This document shows, in pieces, positions 42,601 through 53,000 of a DNA stretch of 64,000 nucleotides. Both the position numbers and the translations under genes were made by a program. Origin of the DNA: Owenia fusiformis (taxonomy: Eukaryota > Annelida > Polychaeta > Sabellida > Oweniidae); contig CAIIXF020000007.1 in NCBI GenBank assembly GCA_903813345.2, forward strand, positions 23,611,564 to 23,675,563, in the 5' to 3' direction. The notes under the pieces were generated by a model that was not told where the DNA came from, did not search any database, and saw only the letters and a list, made by a program, of their open reading frames with translations. Position 1 is the first letter of the stretch, and each line of letters begins with the position of its first letter.

Positions 42601-45600
42601 GGCCTGGGCTTACTAGTCAAAACTGAATTAATCTAAGTCAATTTCCTCAACATGCTGAAAGAATCAGCTGGTTCATTAGTTCATAGTATCTAGTGCTGAC
42701 ACTGCACCATGTTAATACATTACATAACTTTTTGATGTTTGGGTAAATCATTTGGTATTGTATAATGGATATCATCTATTTTGTTTTTGCTACATTACTG
42801 ATCATCTGATATAGGCTGTTTAGAAGAGGATACAGTACAGCGATAAATATGCACTGAATGGATGACACTATACTCTGTTCTAATGACTTAACATGCAACA
42901 TGTTAGCTCCTGCCATTTGTTACAGACACCAACTGATGAGGACCAACACCCGAACATCAACTGCCAAACAACATCCACAAAAAATTTGGAGACTATAACA
43001 ATCCAGTAAACCATGCCAGCTGTTGGTTTTGATATCATTCTTACACTTTCAAGGTTAAAATTGGATTAAATTATTGCTTATTTTCAAAAACTTTGTTTAA
43101 TTAACAATTAACAATTTTGTTTAAAAAAACATTGCTCACTTCAAGGTATACATTCATGTGTTAAATCATAATGTAATGATATACTACCTTGTCAGCAAAC
43201 ACCTTTGGACCTAAAGCCTTTCTGTTAATTTCACCATCTTCCCCAACAACATCATCTCCAAACTCCTTTACCACACTGTCAAATGCCTCTGTGCCCTTGG
43301 TATAAGCAGAATGTCCTGGAAATAATCATATACAAGCATGTATGCAGAGATAACAACTCAGATCTTATTTTTTCTATTGTTCACAGGATGTGATGTACAT
43401 GCAGGCCCGTAGCCAGGGGGGTTCGCAGGGTTCGGGCGAACCCCCCCCCCCCCCCCGGCCAAAAATTCTTTCAAAATCATGCAGTTTTCCACCATTTTGA
43501 GCACTTCTCAAGTGATTTTATCCATATTTGGGCCAAAATTGTCAAATGTGAACCCCCCTGGAAATTTTTGAAAACTCAACCCCCCATGACAAATCCTGGC
43601 TACGGGCCTGACATGTACATGTATTCTAAAGAATACACTTGGTACATGAAGCATACATGTAGGAAAAAGTATGACATGTAGAATGTTTATGAAAATTTAT
43701 ATGAAGGCTTTCATACTGGCTTACAGCATAAACAAAAGTCATTCTACTATGGGCTCCTCGAGCCTCTTTCAAATGATGGGGTCTCAGCCAGGGTTCATGA
43801 ATTGTAACTTATAATTCCTAGAAAACCATTGTCTAAAGTCTTAGACTTGCAACCAATTGAAAGTAAGGACAGTTTCAAATATGATTCCCTGCGTCATGCC
43901 CATCATTGGTTATCTTATCAAGTTACTGGACGTCATTTCTCAAATTAATTCCTGATGATGTACTGCATTATTCTTACCAAGTTTATCACAATCAACAATA
44001 GCAGCGCCAAGTTTCTCCAGTCGTTGAGCTATAGATGACTTTCCTGTAGCGATACCTCCAGTCAGCCCAATTATATATGGTCCGCTTTCAGATTTATATG
44101 GCTAAAAGTACAAAGAATCAAGGTTATTCAGTGCAAATCTAAGTAAAAATGGCTGCCTCAACATTTACTCAGCATGCATAAAAACTAATCAAATTCTTAA
44201 TAGTCATAACAAGTGACATTCCTGAGAGCAAATTTGAAAACTGAGCAAATATAAAAAATCAGATGCCACCACCTTTCTAATCTCAAACCTGCTGTTGTTA
44301 TAATGTTATGGAGCTTGAGTTATGATGTTAGGTGGCATCATCTTATGCTCTGAACACACGAGAACAAAATAATTAATTTATCTCATCCATCCTTAAAAAT
44401 GCCCTTATAAGGAATCATACCATATTTGTTAAGCTAAAAATGCAAAGTGAAGTACCACCCTATGCAGACAGAGCCTGTGGGAAATATTGGGTGCGGAGCA
44501 AATGAGCGGAGGGTGCGGAGCTAACGGTCATTTTTGAATTTAAAATTGGGATATTTCTGAAACTAAGCCGTTTTGGGACTTCAAATATACCAAGATATGT
44601 GTATTTGACACCAAATATCAATAAAATTGTGAAAATAGTAGTGCAATTCATTTTATAGCGACGCAGTATGCCTTAAACATTTCCCAGACCTATATATTTT
44701 GAGACTATCCTTTTAATACGGCGTCCCCAGCATTCATAAAAAATGGTGTTCAAGATACACTACCCATGCAAATTATTTTTGCATCTTGTAAGCCAGGCAG
44801 TATCTGTGTGATTTTATAAAAATTCGGAAATGTTCTTCAGATATGAGCCCCTCTAAATATTGGGTGCGGAGCTACGTTTATGGAGCTGCTCCGCACCCAA
44901 TATTTAGAGGGGCTCATATCTGAAGAACATTTCCGAATTTTTATAAAATCACACAGATACTGCCTGGCTTCCAAGATGCAAAAATAATTTGTATAGATAG
45001 TGCACCTTGAACACCATTTTTTATGAATGCTGGGGACTCAGTATTAAAAGGATAATTTCAAAATATATAGGTCTGGGAAAGGTTTAAGGCACACTGCGTC
45101 GCTATAGAATGAATTGCGCTACTATTTTCACAATTGTATTGATATTTGTTGTCAAATACACATATCTTGGCATATTTGAAGTCCCAAAACGGCTTAGTTT
45201 CAGAAATATCCCAAATTTAAATTCAAAAATAACCGTTAGCTCCGCACCCTCCGCTCATTTGCTCCGCACCCAATATTTCCCACAGGCTCTGTCTGCATAG
45301 GGTGAGTACTGGCCCACATAACAGAACAAAAGCAAAAGTAAATTAAAAATACACAAGTGGACGCTTTGTAAAAACAAATCTGTTTCATTTTACTCTGCTC
45401 ACCCTAACCCTAGCAAAGCTAAATAACTTACTTTTGGTGGTTTCAGTAATGTTCCTAGTAAACGTCTCCTCTGAGAAGATGAGCTGATCTTGACCTCCTC
45501 ATCATCCCCATGGTGAACATCCTCTAGTAGATCTATAACATGTACATCTAGCTTGCTCAGCCCCTGTAAATATTGTGTATAATATAAATGTACATCTAGC

Positions 45601-48600
45601 TTGCTCAGCCCCTGTAAATATTGTATATAATATGAATGTACATCTAGCTTGCTCAGCCCCTGTAAATATTGTATATAATATGAATGTATATCTAGCTTGC
45701 TCAGCCCCTGTAAATATTGTATATAATATGAATGTACATCTAGCTTGCTCAGCCCCTGTAAATATTGTATATAATATGAATGTATATCTAGCTTGCTCAG
45801 CCCCTGTAAATATTGTGTATAATATAAATGTACATCTAGCTTGCTCAGCCCCTGTAAATATTGTATATAATATGAATGTACATCTAGCTTGCTCAGCCCC
45901 TGTAAATATTGTATATAATATGAATGTATATCTAGCTTGCTCAGCCCCTGTAAATATTGTATATAATATGAATGTACATCTAGCTTGCTCAGCCCCTGTA
46001 AATATTGTATATAATATGAATGTATATCTAGCTTGCTCAGCCCCTGTAAATATTGTATATAATATGAATGTACATCTAGCTTGCTCAGCCCCTGTAAATA
46101 TTGTATATAAAATGAATGTACATCTAGCTTGCTTAGCCCCTGTAAATATTGTATATAATATGAATGGACATCTAGCTTGCTCAGCCCCTGTAAATATTGT
46201 ATATAATATGAATGTACATCTAGCTTGCTCAGCCCCTGTAAATATTGTATATAATATGAATGTACATCTAGCTTGCTCAGCCCCTGTAAATATTGTATAT
46301 AATATGAATGTACATCTAGCTTGCTAATGGCCTAGTCACATAGCCCGGCCGATGAGGTTACGATGAGCCAGCGATGCAATTTTCACCGAACTCAGCCGAA
46401 CACCGGCCGGACACCGGCCGGACATCCTTGGCGTTTGTTGCTTTAAACCGCATCGGTGGTAGCTCGGTGAAATTTTAACTTTGGAGTTAAATTTCACCGG
46501 GCTCTCACCGAGCTCCCTCATCATGTCATCGCAGCCCCATCGTAACCACATCGGAAAACATGTCGGCCGGTGCACGGCCGAGTATCGGCCGGTGTCCCGT
46601 GTATCTGAGACAACCAGATGACGAGGTTTTATAACGGACAGCGGCCGAGCTCCGACCGAGCTCCGGCCGATGTGGGACAGAGCATCGGCCAGTCACTGTT
46701 CAAAGCCCGTTAACAACCCGGCCGGCGATCGCACGGTGTCCTGTTACCTGCTCGGGTACCGGCCGTATTCCTTCCGATGTCCGGCCGACCTCCGGCCGGT
46801 AGTTGCTGCCACATCGGCAGAAAAAAACTACCATTTTGAGACAGACTCCGTACGGTCACCGGCCGGTGTTCGGTCGGTCGCCTGAAGATGTCCGGACGGA
46901 GTCCGTTCAAGTCACCGAGCTCTGCTTCCGATGAGGAGAGCTCGGTGGCACCAAAAAAATCCACCGAGCTCTACCGATGCCGGACATCGGCCGGGCTATG
47001 TGACTAGGCCATAAGCCCCTGTAAATATTGTATATAATATGAATGTACATCTAGCTTGCTCAGCCCCTGAAAATATTGCATATAATATGAATGTACATCT
47101 AGCTTGCTCAGCCCCTGTAAATATTGTATATAATATGAATGTACATCTAGCTTGCTCAGTCCCTGTAAATATTGTATATAATATGAATGTACATCTAGCT
47201 TGCTCAGCCCCTGTAAATATTGTATATAATATGAATGTACATCTAGCTTGCTCAGCCCCTGTAAATATTGTATATAATATGAATGTACATCTAGCTTGCT
47301 CAACCCCTGTAAATATTGTATATAATATGAATGTACATCTAGCTTGCTCAACCCCTGTAAATATTGTATATAATATGAATGTACATCTAGCTTGCTCAGC
47401 CCCTGTAAATATTGTATATAATATGAATGTACATCTAGCTTGCTCAGCCCCTGTAAATATTGTATATAATATGAATGTACATCTAGCTTGCTCAACCCCT
47501 GAAAATATTGTATATAATATGAATGTACATCTAGCTTGCTCAGCCCCTGTAAATATTGTATACAATATGAATGTACATCTAGCTAGCGCAGCCCCTGTAA
47601 ATATTCTATATAATATGAATGTACATCTAGCTTGCTCAGCCCCTTTAAATATTGTATATAATATGAATGTACATCTAGCTTGCTCAACCCCTGTAAATAT
47701 TGTATATAGTATGAATGTACATCTAGCTTGCTCAGCCCCTGTAAATATTGTATATAATATAAATGTACATCTAGCTTGCTCAGCCCCTGTAAATATTGTA
47801 TATAATATGAATGTACATCTAGCTTGCTCAGCCCCTGTAAATATTGTATATAATATGAATGTACATCTAGCTTGCTCAGCCCCTGTAAATATTGTTTATA
47901 ACATGAATGTACATCTAGCTTGCTCAGCCCCTATAAATATTGTATATAATATGAATGTACATCTAGCTTGCTCAGCCCCTGTAAATATTGTATATAATAT
48001 GAATGTACATCTAGCTTGCTCAGCCCCTGTAAATATTGTATATAACATGAATGTACATCTAGCTTACTCAGCCCCTGTAAATATTGTATATAATATGAAT
48101 GTATATCTAGCTTGCTCAGCCCCTGTAAATATTGTATATAATATGAATGTACATCTAGCTTGCTCGGCCCCTGTAAATATTGTATATAATATGAATGTAC
48201 ATCTAGCTTGCTCAGCCCCTATAAATATTGTATATAATATGAATGTACATCTAGCTTGCTCAGCCCCTGTAAATATTGTATATAATATTAATGTACATCT
48301 AGCTTGCTCAGCCCCTGTAAATATTGTATATAATATGAATGGACAACTAGCTTGCTCAGCCCCTGTAAATATTGTATATAATATGAATGTACATCTAGCT
48401 TGTTCAGCCCCTGTAAATATTGAATATAATATGAATGTACATCTAGCTTGTTCAGCCCCTGTAAATATTGAATATAATATGAATGTAAATGATTGCACAA
48501 GAGACCACTGAGTATTACATGAGGTCTGTTATTGTTAATAAATGTACATATGAGGCACTCTTCTTGGTGGTGACATAAAAATTGTATTTACAATTAAAGG

Positions 48601-50916
48601 CCGAGTTCCGGGAAAAATTAACACAATTGAACATGTTGAACAACTAATATACATACTTTTTGTGGCTTGGTTGAATGGCTACTCATCCCAAGTTCCGATG
48701 TGCCTCATCAAGAAGACGATAGAGTGACAAAGATTATGTCAAGCGGGGTTTATAATTTTTGTGCAAATTTTCTTCTTGGATCGAAAAATTTCATTTTAAT
48801 TCGATTAACTTACGATAGGTGGCAAAAGGTCTAAAGGTAGGTCACGTGACACAAAACAACGAATCATATGACACGAAACAATGATTCATTCGCCAGATGG
48901 CGCAGTTGAATGAGGTCAATTTTACGACAAACGAAAACCGTTTAGCTCAGCTTCAATTTTGCTCTCGCAGTCGAACGAAACTGACACCTCTTTCGTTGAT
49001 ATCTAGGTGAGTGATTTTTTTCAGGCTCCGGTATTTTGACAAAAGTAAGTTCACGTCGTAGCCATTCTTAGGGGCAGGTTTGAGGCACCAACGATTTATT
49101 TTGAAGTTTCTCTAAGGAATTATTCCCGATTTCCGATATTGTCCCTTTAATAACCATTTGGCAAGCGCTGAACACAGGTCACAAACAACTCTTGGTCATT
49201 TCCTTCATCCACAAATTGGACATTTCAAAAGACAGTATGATAAATGAGCCAGGCCACAGGAAGAGGGGTCTTATCACAGATTTTTTAAATATTTTGATTT
49301 TTGTCTATCTTAAAAAGCACAAAGAGACCTTTCAAATGAGCCACAGCTTGTGTCTTAACAATTTTTCCTTGCATATATAGACCAAAAAGTTGGATTTGAA
49401 TTTAGCACATTTTCTCTTTGGCACATTTTTGGCTCTGTAGCACAATTTTAATTTTTGTGATAAGACCGGTTTTCCTATGGCCAGGCTCAAATATAATTTA
49501 GGACACTACATGTTTCAAGAATGAAGTGTTATTTATCATTTCATTGTTTACTACACAAAAGAATAAGAAGGTATGCTACCTTTTCTTGCCGTCTCTTGTT
49601 CACTGCATCTCCACCTTTCAAAGTCTCTTGGCTGACAACTATACAGTTCATGTCTTCAACGACAATAGAAGGACCAAATGGATCGGTTATTGGAACAATA
49701 TTCAACTCTAATCCAGGTTTTAAGTCAAGTAGAAGTTCAGTCAATTGTTGTATTCGTACATTAGTAGGTAGCATTAATTCACACAAGGTTTTTTCTGGAA
49801 ATAGACATGCTGAATAATTGTGAAGCTTTTCTGAAAATTGATCTGCAAAGTTTAAGCTAAATAAAGGCTCTGCATACATGAAAAACTCAGCGGAGAATGC
49901 TGTCTTTTGGGATCTTTCTTTAACCTCTTGACTACCTGGAGTGACAAGATTTCTCGTCATCTCAGAAATGATCTTGAAACCCAGAGTGACGAGAAAATCC
50001 GTCACCAAAATTTTCACTAAAATTGCTCTTATTTGAACAATTTTCAACCAATTTACACAAAAATTGTTTTAAAATGTTTAGAAATTATATCTGCCGTCTA
50101 ATTTTACTAAGATGAGCATCTAAAGTTGTAAAGGTATGTAGTAAAATCTCAAAAGATGGCAAAAATGAAAAGTTCTCTGGTTTCAACCTATTTTAGAGCC
50201 TGGGATTCAAGAGGTTAAATACATTTTGTAATGTCAAATCTAAATCAGACAGTGTCCTTTATATGTGTTTACTTACTAGCATTCATGACTCCATCAGTTA
50301 CTCCTATAGTCATTTCTTCCTGACATAACAGACAGGAATCTGTTAGCAACATTTTATGCCCATAGTGTATTCTATCAAATGTGCCACCTAGCACTATGTG
50401 TCTATAACTAGGTAATATATCACTCTCAGTCTCCTTTGTGGCATCTGTATCACCTTCTGTAGCTTTCACTGCTTCAAGTGTCTCTACATTCACATCATTT
50501 AATGTATCATACCCAGATTTAATAACATCTTTGAAGCTGTCCTTATCGCTATGACTTATATCAGTAAATACAACATCATAACTTTTAGTTTGTAAAGTGT
50601 GAGGTTTGAACTCCATGGGTTGTTCACCATTTCTGATATGTCCTAAAAGCACTCTAACGTCAATGTTCTGACATATTGCAGCAGCCTGGCTATAAACAGT
50701 TCCTATCAGTTTTTGGATTTCTTTACTAGGTGGCTGTGTTTGGAACTTAAACATCCGACATGAGGGGTCTTTGACAGGAATGTTACCAGGATACGGCTGT
50801 AGGTGCACATAGAGTGTGTCCTTGATAAGCTTGGAAGCATATTTCAGGTGGTTTGATACATTAGCTTGCGTCAAGCTTAATGGAGCTGTAAGAATCATAA
50901 GCCCAGTCCGAAACAT
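39692..50916 (-). CDS. COASY: Bifunctional CoA synthase (PPAT + dephospho-CoA kinase)
   Basis: Catalyses the last two steps of CoA synthesis. Coding exons (- strand): 50916-50277, 49794-49580, 45563-45432, 44101-43978, 43315-43188, 42111-42027, 40930-40833, 40471-40325, 39736-39692. Phases agree; the model is 1614 nt, 537 aa (human 564). The N-terminus [15 protein letters not shown] ... DTLYVHLQP matches the animal COASY N-terminal region. The PPAT domain has [12 protein letters not shown] (HxGH at 184-187). The DPCK domain has the P-loop [12 protein letters not shown] (341-352), [18 protein letters not shown] and [11 protein letters not shown]. The C-terminus is [14 protein letters not shown]. 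The ATG follows a GTTTAGATGAAATC leader after an acceptor at 50931. Intron 2 contains the 48-bp splice-acceptor minisatellite, intron 3 an 849-bp palindrome, and introns 4 and 5 GCCCGTAGCCAG elements. Exon 6 has a defective tandem copy. Confidence 0.97.
41025..41415. repeat. TAGTCAATAATA(C/A)A(C/A)TG minisatellite in a COASY intron (part 1)
   Basis: Degenerate ~24-nt units of the form ACTGTAGTCAATAATAxA, with variants GTGTTCAACAA and AAGACAATACTAAA. There are about 16 units, and higher-order blocks repeat (41085-41160 resembles 41270-41340). The array resumes at 41891 after an insertion. Confidence 0.75.
41416..41890. mobile_element. hAT-like non-autonomous insertion in the minisatellite
   Basis: The 8-bp repeat TGGACAAT flanks it (41408-41415 and 41891-41898). 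The near-terminal inverted motif is AGATACTAGTTTTC at the left and GAATACTAGTATCT at the right. The interior is rich in ATTCTGCA repeats. It has no transposase. The 8-bp duplication is the hAT signature, but the flank itself is repetitive, so part of the match could be inherited. Confidence 0.6.
41891..42010. repeat. COASY-intron minisatellite (part 2)
   Basis: Continuation of the 41025-41415 array (CCATAGTCAATATTAAAGGG, TTGTCAATAAAACACTGTAA) up to the donor side of COASY exon 6. Confidence 0.65.
42210..42294 (-). pseudogene. Tandem copy of COASY exon 6, donor lost
   Basis: 85 nt, the same length as the functional exon 6 (42111-42027) and offset by 183 bp. It differs at two positions (GAGCTTGTGCC versus GAGCCTGGGCC on the + strand). 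The acceptor TTTTTCAG|AGTAAG is intact. The donor G|GTAAGC has become G|AAAATG, so the copy cannot be closed as an exon. The duplicated block also includes the flanking AAACTCTTT(T/A)AAAATA(C/G)AACATTTTC. Confidence 0.9.
42417..42606. mobile_element. GCCCGTAGCCAG-family element, copy C
   Basis: CAGGCCCGTAGCCAAGGGGG to GGCTACGGGCCTG, with the 5-bp duplication GGCTT on each side (42412-42416, 42607-42611). It lies in the COASY intron between exons 5 and 6. Confidence 0.88.
43402..43610. mobile_element. GCCCGTAGCCAG-family element, copy D
   Basis: CAGGCCCGTAGCCAGGGGGG to CTGGCTACGGGCCTG, with the 5-bp duplication ACATG (43397-43401, 43611-43615). It lies in the COASY intron between exons 4 and 5, and its interior is very close to copy B. 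Confidence 0.9.
44456..45304. mobile_element. 849-bp palindromic element with 417-bp arms in COASY intron 3
   Basis: The left arm 44456-44872 and right arm 44888-45304 are inverted copies of equal length with a 15-nt spacer. The ends are CACCCTATGCAGACAG and CTGTCTGCATAGGGTG, flanked by the 5-bp duplication AGTAC (44451-44455, 45305-45309). The phrases GGGTGCGGAGC and AATATTGGGTGCGGAGC recur at the ends and centre. The mirrored 63-residue ORFs on the two strands are a by-product of the symmetry, with no recognised domain. Confidence 0.92.
45547..46324 (-). repeat. COASY splice-acceptor minisatellite, block 1 (48-bp unit, ~16 copies)
   Basis: On the - strand each unit is an exon part GGGCTGAGCAAGCTAGATGT+ACAT (24 nt) and an intron part TCATATTATATACAATATTT+ACAG (24 nt). 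The unit at the low-coordinate end is the real boundary of COASY exon 3 (first base 45563). The other copies each carry an AG acceptor followed by the same 24 exon bases. In the COASY frame the unit reads [16 protein letters not shown] with no stop. Copies differ by occasional single substitutions, e.g. TATATC for TACATC. Confidence 0.95.
46328..47011. mobile_element. PIF/Harbinger-like element inserted in the minisatellite
   Basis: The inverted ends TGGCCTAGTCACATAGCCCG and CGGGCTATGTGACTAGGCCA are perfect, and the match continues through GGCCGATG. The flanking TAA triplets (46325-46327, 47012-47014) rebuild a normal array unit (CTTGC-TAA-GCCCCTG). A 3-bp TWA target duplication is typical of PIF/Harbinger. 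The interior is GC-rich, with many CGGCCGG and CACCGAGCTC sub-terminal repeats, no transposase, and a base composition very unlike its surroundings. Confidence 0.9.
47012..48488 (-). repeat. COASY splice-acceptor minisatellite, block 2 (48-bp unit, ~31 copies)
   Basis: Continuation of block 1 beyond the inserted element. Same 48-bp unit and same phase relation to COASY. Sporadic variants include AGCTAGCGCAGCCC near 47581 and GAATATAATATGAA at the far end, where units start to diverge. All units I read keep the AG acceptor, and no stop appears in the COASY frame over the block. Long ORFs on both strands are artefacts of the repeat. Confidence 0.95.
48489..49245. other. COASY intron 2, 5' part outside the array
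   Basis: Contains a solo end of the AGGTCA-repeat family (GGTGGTGACAT near 48567). It also holds a possible small element between ATTAAAGGCC (about 48593) and the inverse-like CCCTTTAAT (about 49143), with TCACGTGA near 48842. No exon was recognised. Confidence 0.35.
49246..49488. mobile_element. 243-bp MITE (TIR GAGCC(A/T)GGCCAxAGGAA), intact copy
   Basis: The left end GAGCCAGGCCACAGGAAGAG and GGTCTTATCACA are mirrored at the right by TGTGATAAGACC and CCTATGGCCAGGCTC, giving TIRs of about 33 bp. AAAT flanks both sides (49242-49245, 49489-49492). A second copy at 57784-59015 is split by a mariner-type element, so this copy shows the pre-insertion arrangement. It lies in COASY intron 2, just 85 nt from exon 2. 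Confidence 0.85.
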
Positions 50917-51237
50917 GATTTCATCTAAACCTGAAAATATAAAATTCAGAGTTACTATTTTTTTGAGTTGTATTGGTTGAGAGAACTCCACAGGTTGAGA
51001 CTGTAAATTTTCATTGTTAGATAAAACATGGGCTTTCAAGAGAGATAAATTTACCAAAAGTTGATCTAAATCAAGATATAACAGTGCAATCATGCTTTTC
51101 CTTGTAAAATGGAGGTTAGTTTCTCCTGTATACATGTATGTGCTTTAAGAGACTCCAAAAAATAGTTTTCTTTTTCCAAGATTATTTTCAGTTGTGAGAT
51201 ATTCTTCAAGATGGATATTATTTTTGAATTTTACATA

Positions 51238-51550
51238 CTAGGTTCTCATTTTACTATTAGTATTTGGTTTGCTACCAGAGCTTATTTTCACCATCCACTG
51301 ATCATTGCATTTAATGATAAGCTTTTGTTTAACACATTTTAAGAATGCATTTTTTGAGGATGAATTGTACCACAGACTGTAGTTTTTGTATTTCATGTGT
51401 GAAAGTAATTTGCTCATTAGAGAAGTCTTTGGTAGCATGTTTATGTATAACCAGTATTTAATTGCACTCAAATGAATATGATATGACATTGGTAGTCTGC
51501 CAATCTAACTCAGTATTGCAAAGTTACTGCAGTTGTGTTTGACATCAAGA
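51238..51550 (-). pseudogene. LINE 3' fragment, second copy
   Basis: The - strand reads CRWILDVKHNCSNFAIL, a stop, then RLPMSYHIHLSAIKYWLYI and MLPKTSLMSKLLS. This is the same C-terminal region as at 35745-36071 but extends further toward the 3' end of the element. Frame breaks show it is dead. It lies in the 5' region of COASY. Confidence 0.65.
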
Positions 51551-51580
51551 ATCCATCTGCAATCAAGGAATATGAACCGA

Positions 51581-51696
51581 AGAGCAGGGGCAATATTGTC
51601 GAATACACCCCGCAGGACTAGGCAAAAACGTTTTCTGGTTCGAAAGCTTTTGTGCCTAGCCCTAAGGGGTGTATTCGACGATATTACCCATGCTCT
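51581..51696. repeat. 116-nt hairpin element
   Basis: AGAGCAGGGGCAATATTGTC, GAATACACCCC and ACTAGGCA on the left are mirrored by TGCCTAG, GGGGTGTATTCGACGATATT and ACCCATGCTCT on the right. The loop is about 30 nt around AACGTTTTCTGGTTCGAAAG. It sits beside the LINE fragment and is probably a MITE. No clear target duplication was found. Confidence 0.7.
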
Positions 51697-52913
51697 GAGG
51701 TCAAACATTAAAACTCACCAAAATGTTTCGAATATTCATTACTGGTTTGCCATAATTATGGGCCGTCGTTATGACATCACACATTACTCGTATTACCAGG
51801 GGTATTGTTCGCGAATATACTCCGGAAGAAATGTTGACTTCGTTCACAGTTTATAGAAGGCGTGAATACAGCCATGTTGGAATATATATTACATCTCAGG
51901 TAAGGTTTATTTTTTGAGCCTATCCTACATGTACTACTTTAAATATGATCTGGTCGGCATCTCTGATTTAACCAATCAGCGATGATGTCATCTCAATACA
52001 CATTTACATTAGATCTAGAGTACATATAATAGGGGCATTCTCTGACATGGGGCATTCTCGGACGATCTTCAATAACTCTTTGTTTTATACAATTTCTTGA
52101 TTGAAACTTCAAATTAGACACAACGTTACACAATGATATATATTGAAAAGAGTCTGTACCATGATCCGAGTGACTTTAAGCTTGCATATAAAATCAAAAT
52201 GGCAATGTATATGTATAAATCGCCCATATACAAATGCATGTATTTTTCTCACTTAATGGTTTCGGTACAGTGTTTACTTAGTCTGTTACTTAGACTACAT
52301 ATCATCATGTAATATTATGCCATTGATAGTTCTACAGCTGGTTTTCTATGATACATATTTCAAACTAGCTCGTTTCATTACTCATATGATATTTGAAGCT
52401 AAAATATGTATGACTTACACCATTTTCTTCAGACAGCATTATACTGTGCATCGATATAAAAATTGTCGGCGTAGTATTCATACTATCAAATAGACATAAG
52501 TATAATGATTCCTGTTGACAGACACCAATGTGAAATTGCAAATTTCACATTCTAAACATGAACTGAAGCTGAATGGGTGCATGTATCTGAAGTAACTAAT
52601 TAGGCTTGTATTGTACATACATGTACGCTATACACATTATACACTTTCCGTTCATGGTTATGTTTAGTTCAACGTCGTTAAACTCAATAACGGCGTTCTT
52701 TATTATTAGGAATTTTCTTGGGGCCATTATTGAGTTTAACCTCCTTACTATTCTTTCCTTTGATGCAAGTTCTGAATCCATCGAAACCATTTTTCCGCGA
52801 TAACGTGCAACTGATACTTGACAATAATATAAAAACACATAACATCAAGCGATTTAACACAATATTATTGTGTTAAATGTTCATTTATACGAGTAAAATG
52901 AGGCTACACTTAC

Positions 52914-53000
52914 CAATCTCTAAAGTGACATTTCCGCATGTCTGTCATTGTGTCTGTTCGTCTGAGTGTCCCGGATCGTAAAATTAAACTGCCAGCAAAA
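52914..53000 (-). other. Candidate untranslated first exon of COASY
   Basis: On the - strand TTTAGAGATTG is followed by a consensus donor GTAAGTGT (52913-52906). Joined to the acceptor at 50931 it gives a leader with an upstream ORF (ATGACAGACATGCGG...). That ORF ends at TGA four nt before the COASY ATG. The upstream limit is unknown. Inferred from splice signals. Confidence 0.35.

Noticed and set aside
44460-45300. Two mirrored 63-residue ORFs
   Set aside because: They are the same sequence read on each arm of the 849-bp palindrome. No domain was recognised and there is no independent support.
47004-48500. Other - strand ORFs in the array ([16 protein letters not shown] repeats)
   Set aside because: This frame is not the COASY frame. 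Only the [16 protein letters not shown] frame joins exon 3 in phase, so I treat the others as shadows.
45575-48511. Long + strand ORFs of 250 and 490 residues with 16-residue repeats ([16 protein letters not shown])
   Set aside because: They are the reverse reading of the 48-bp COASY minisatellite. They stay open only because the repeat unit is a multiple of three. Codons and context belong to the - strand splice-acceptor array.
52596-52838. 80-residue - strand ORF between COASY and the caspase
   Set aside because: Unrecognised. It contains an inverted repeat (GTTAAACTCAATAA / TTATTGAGTTTAAC) and has no splice signals tying it to COASY. It could be a small unknown exon, but I cannot support it.
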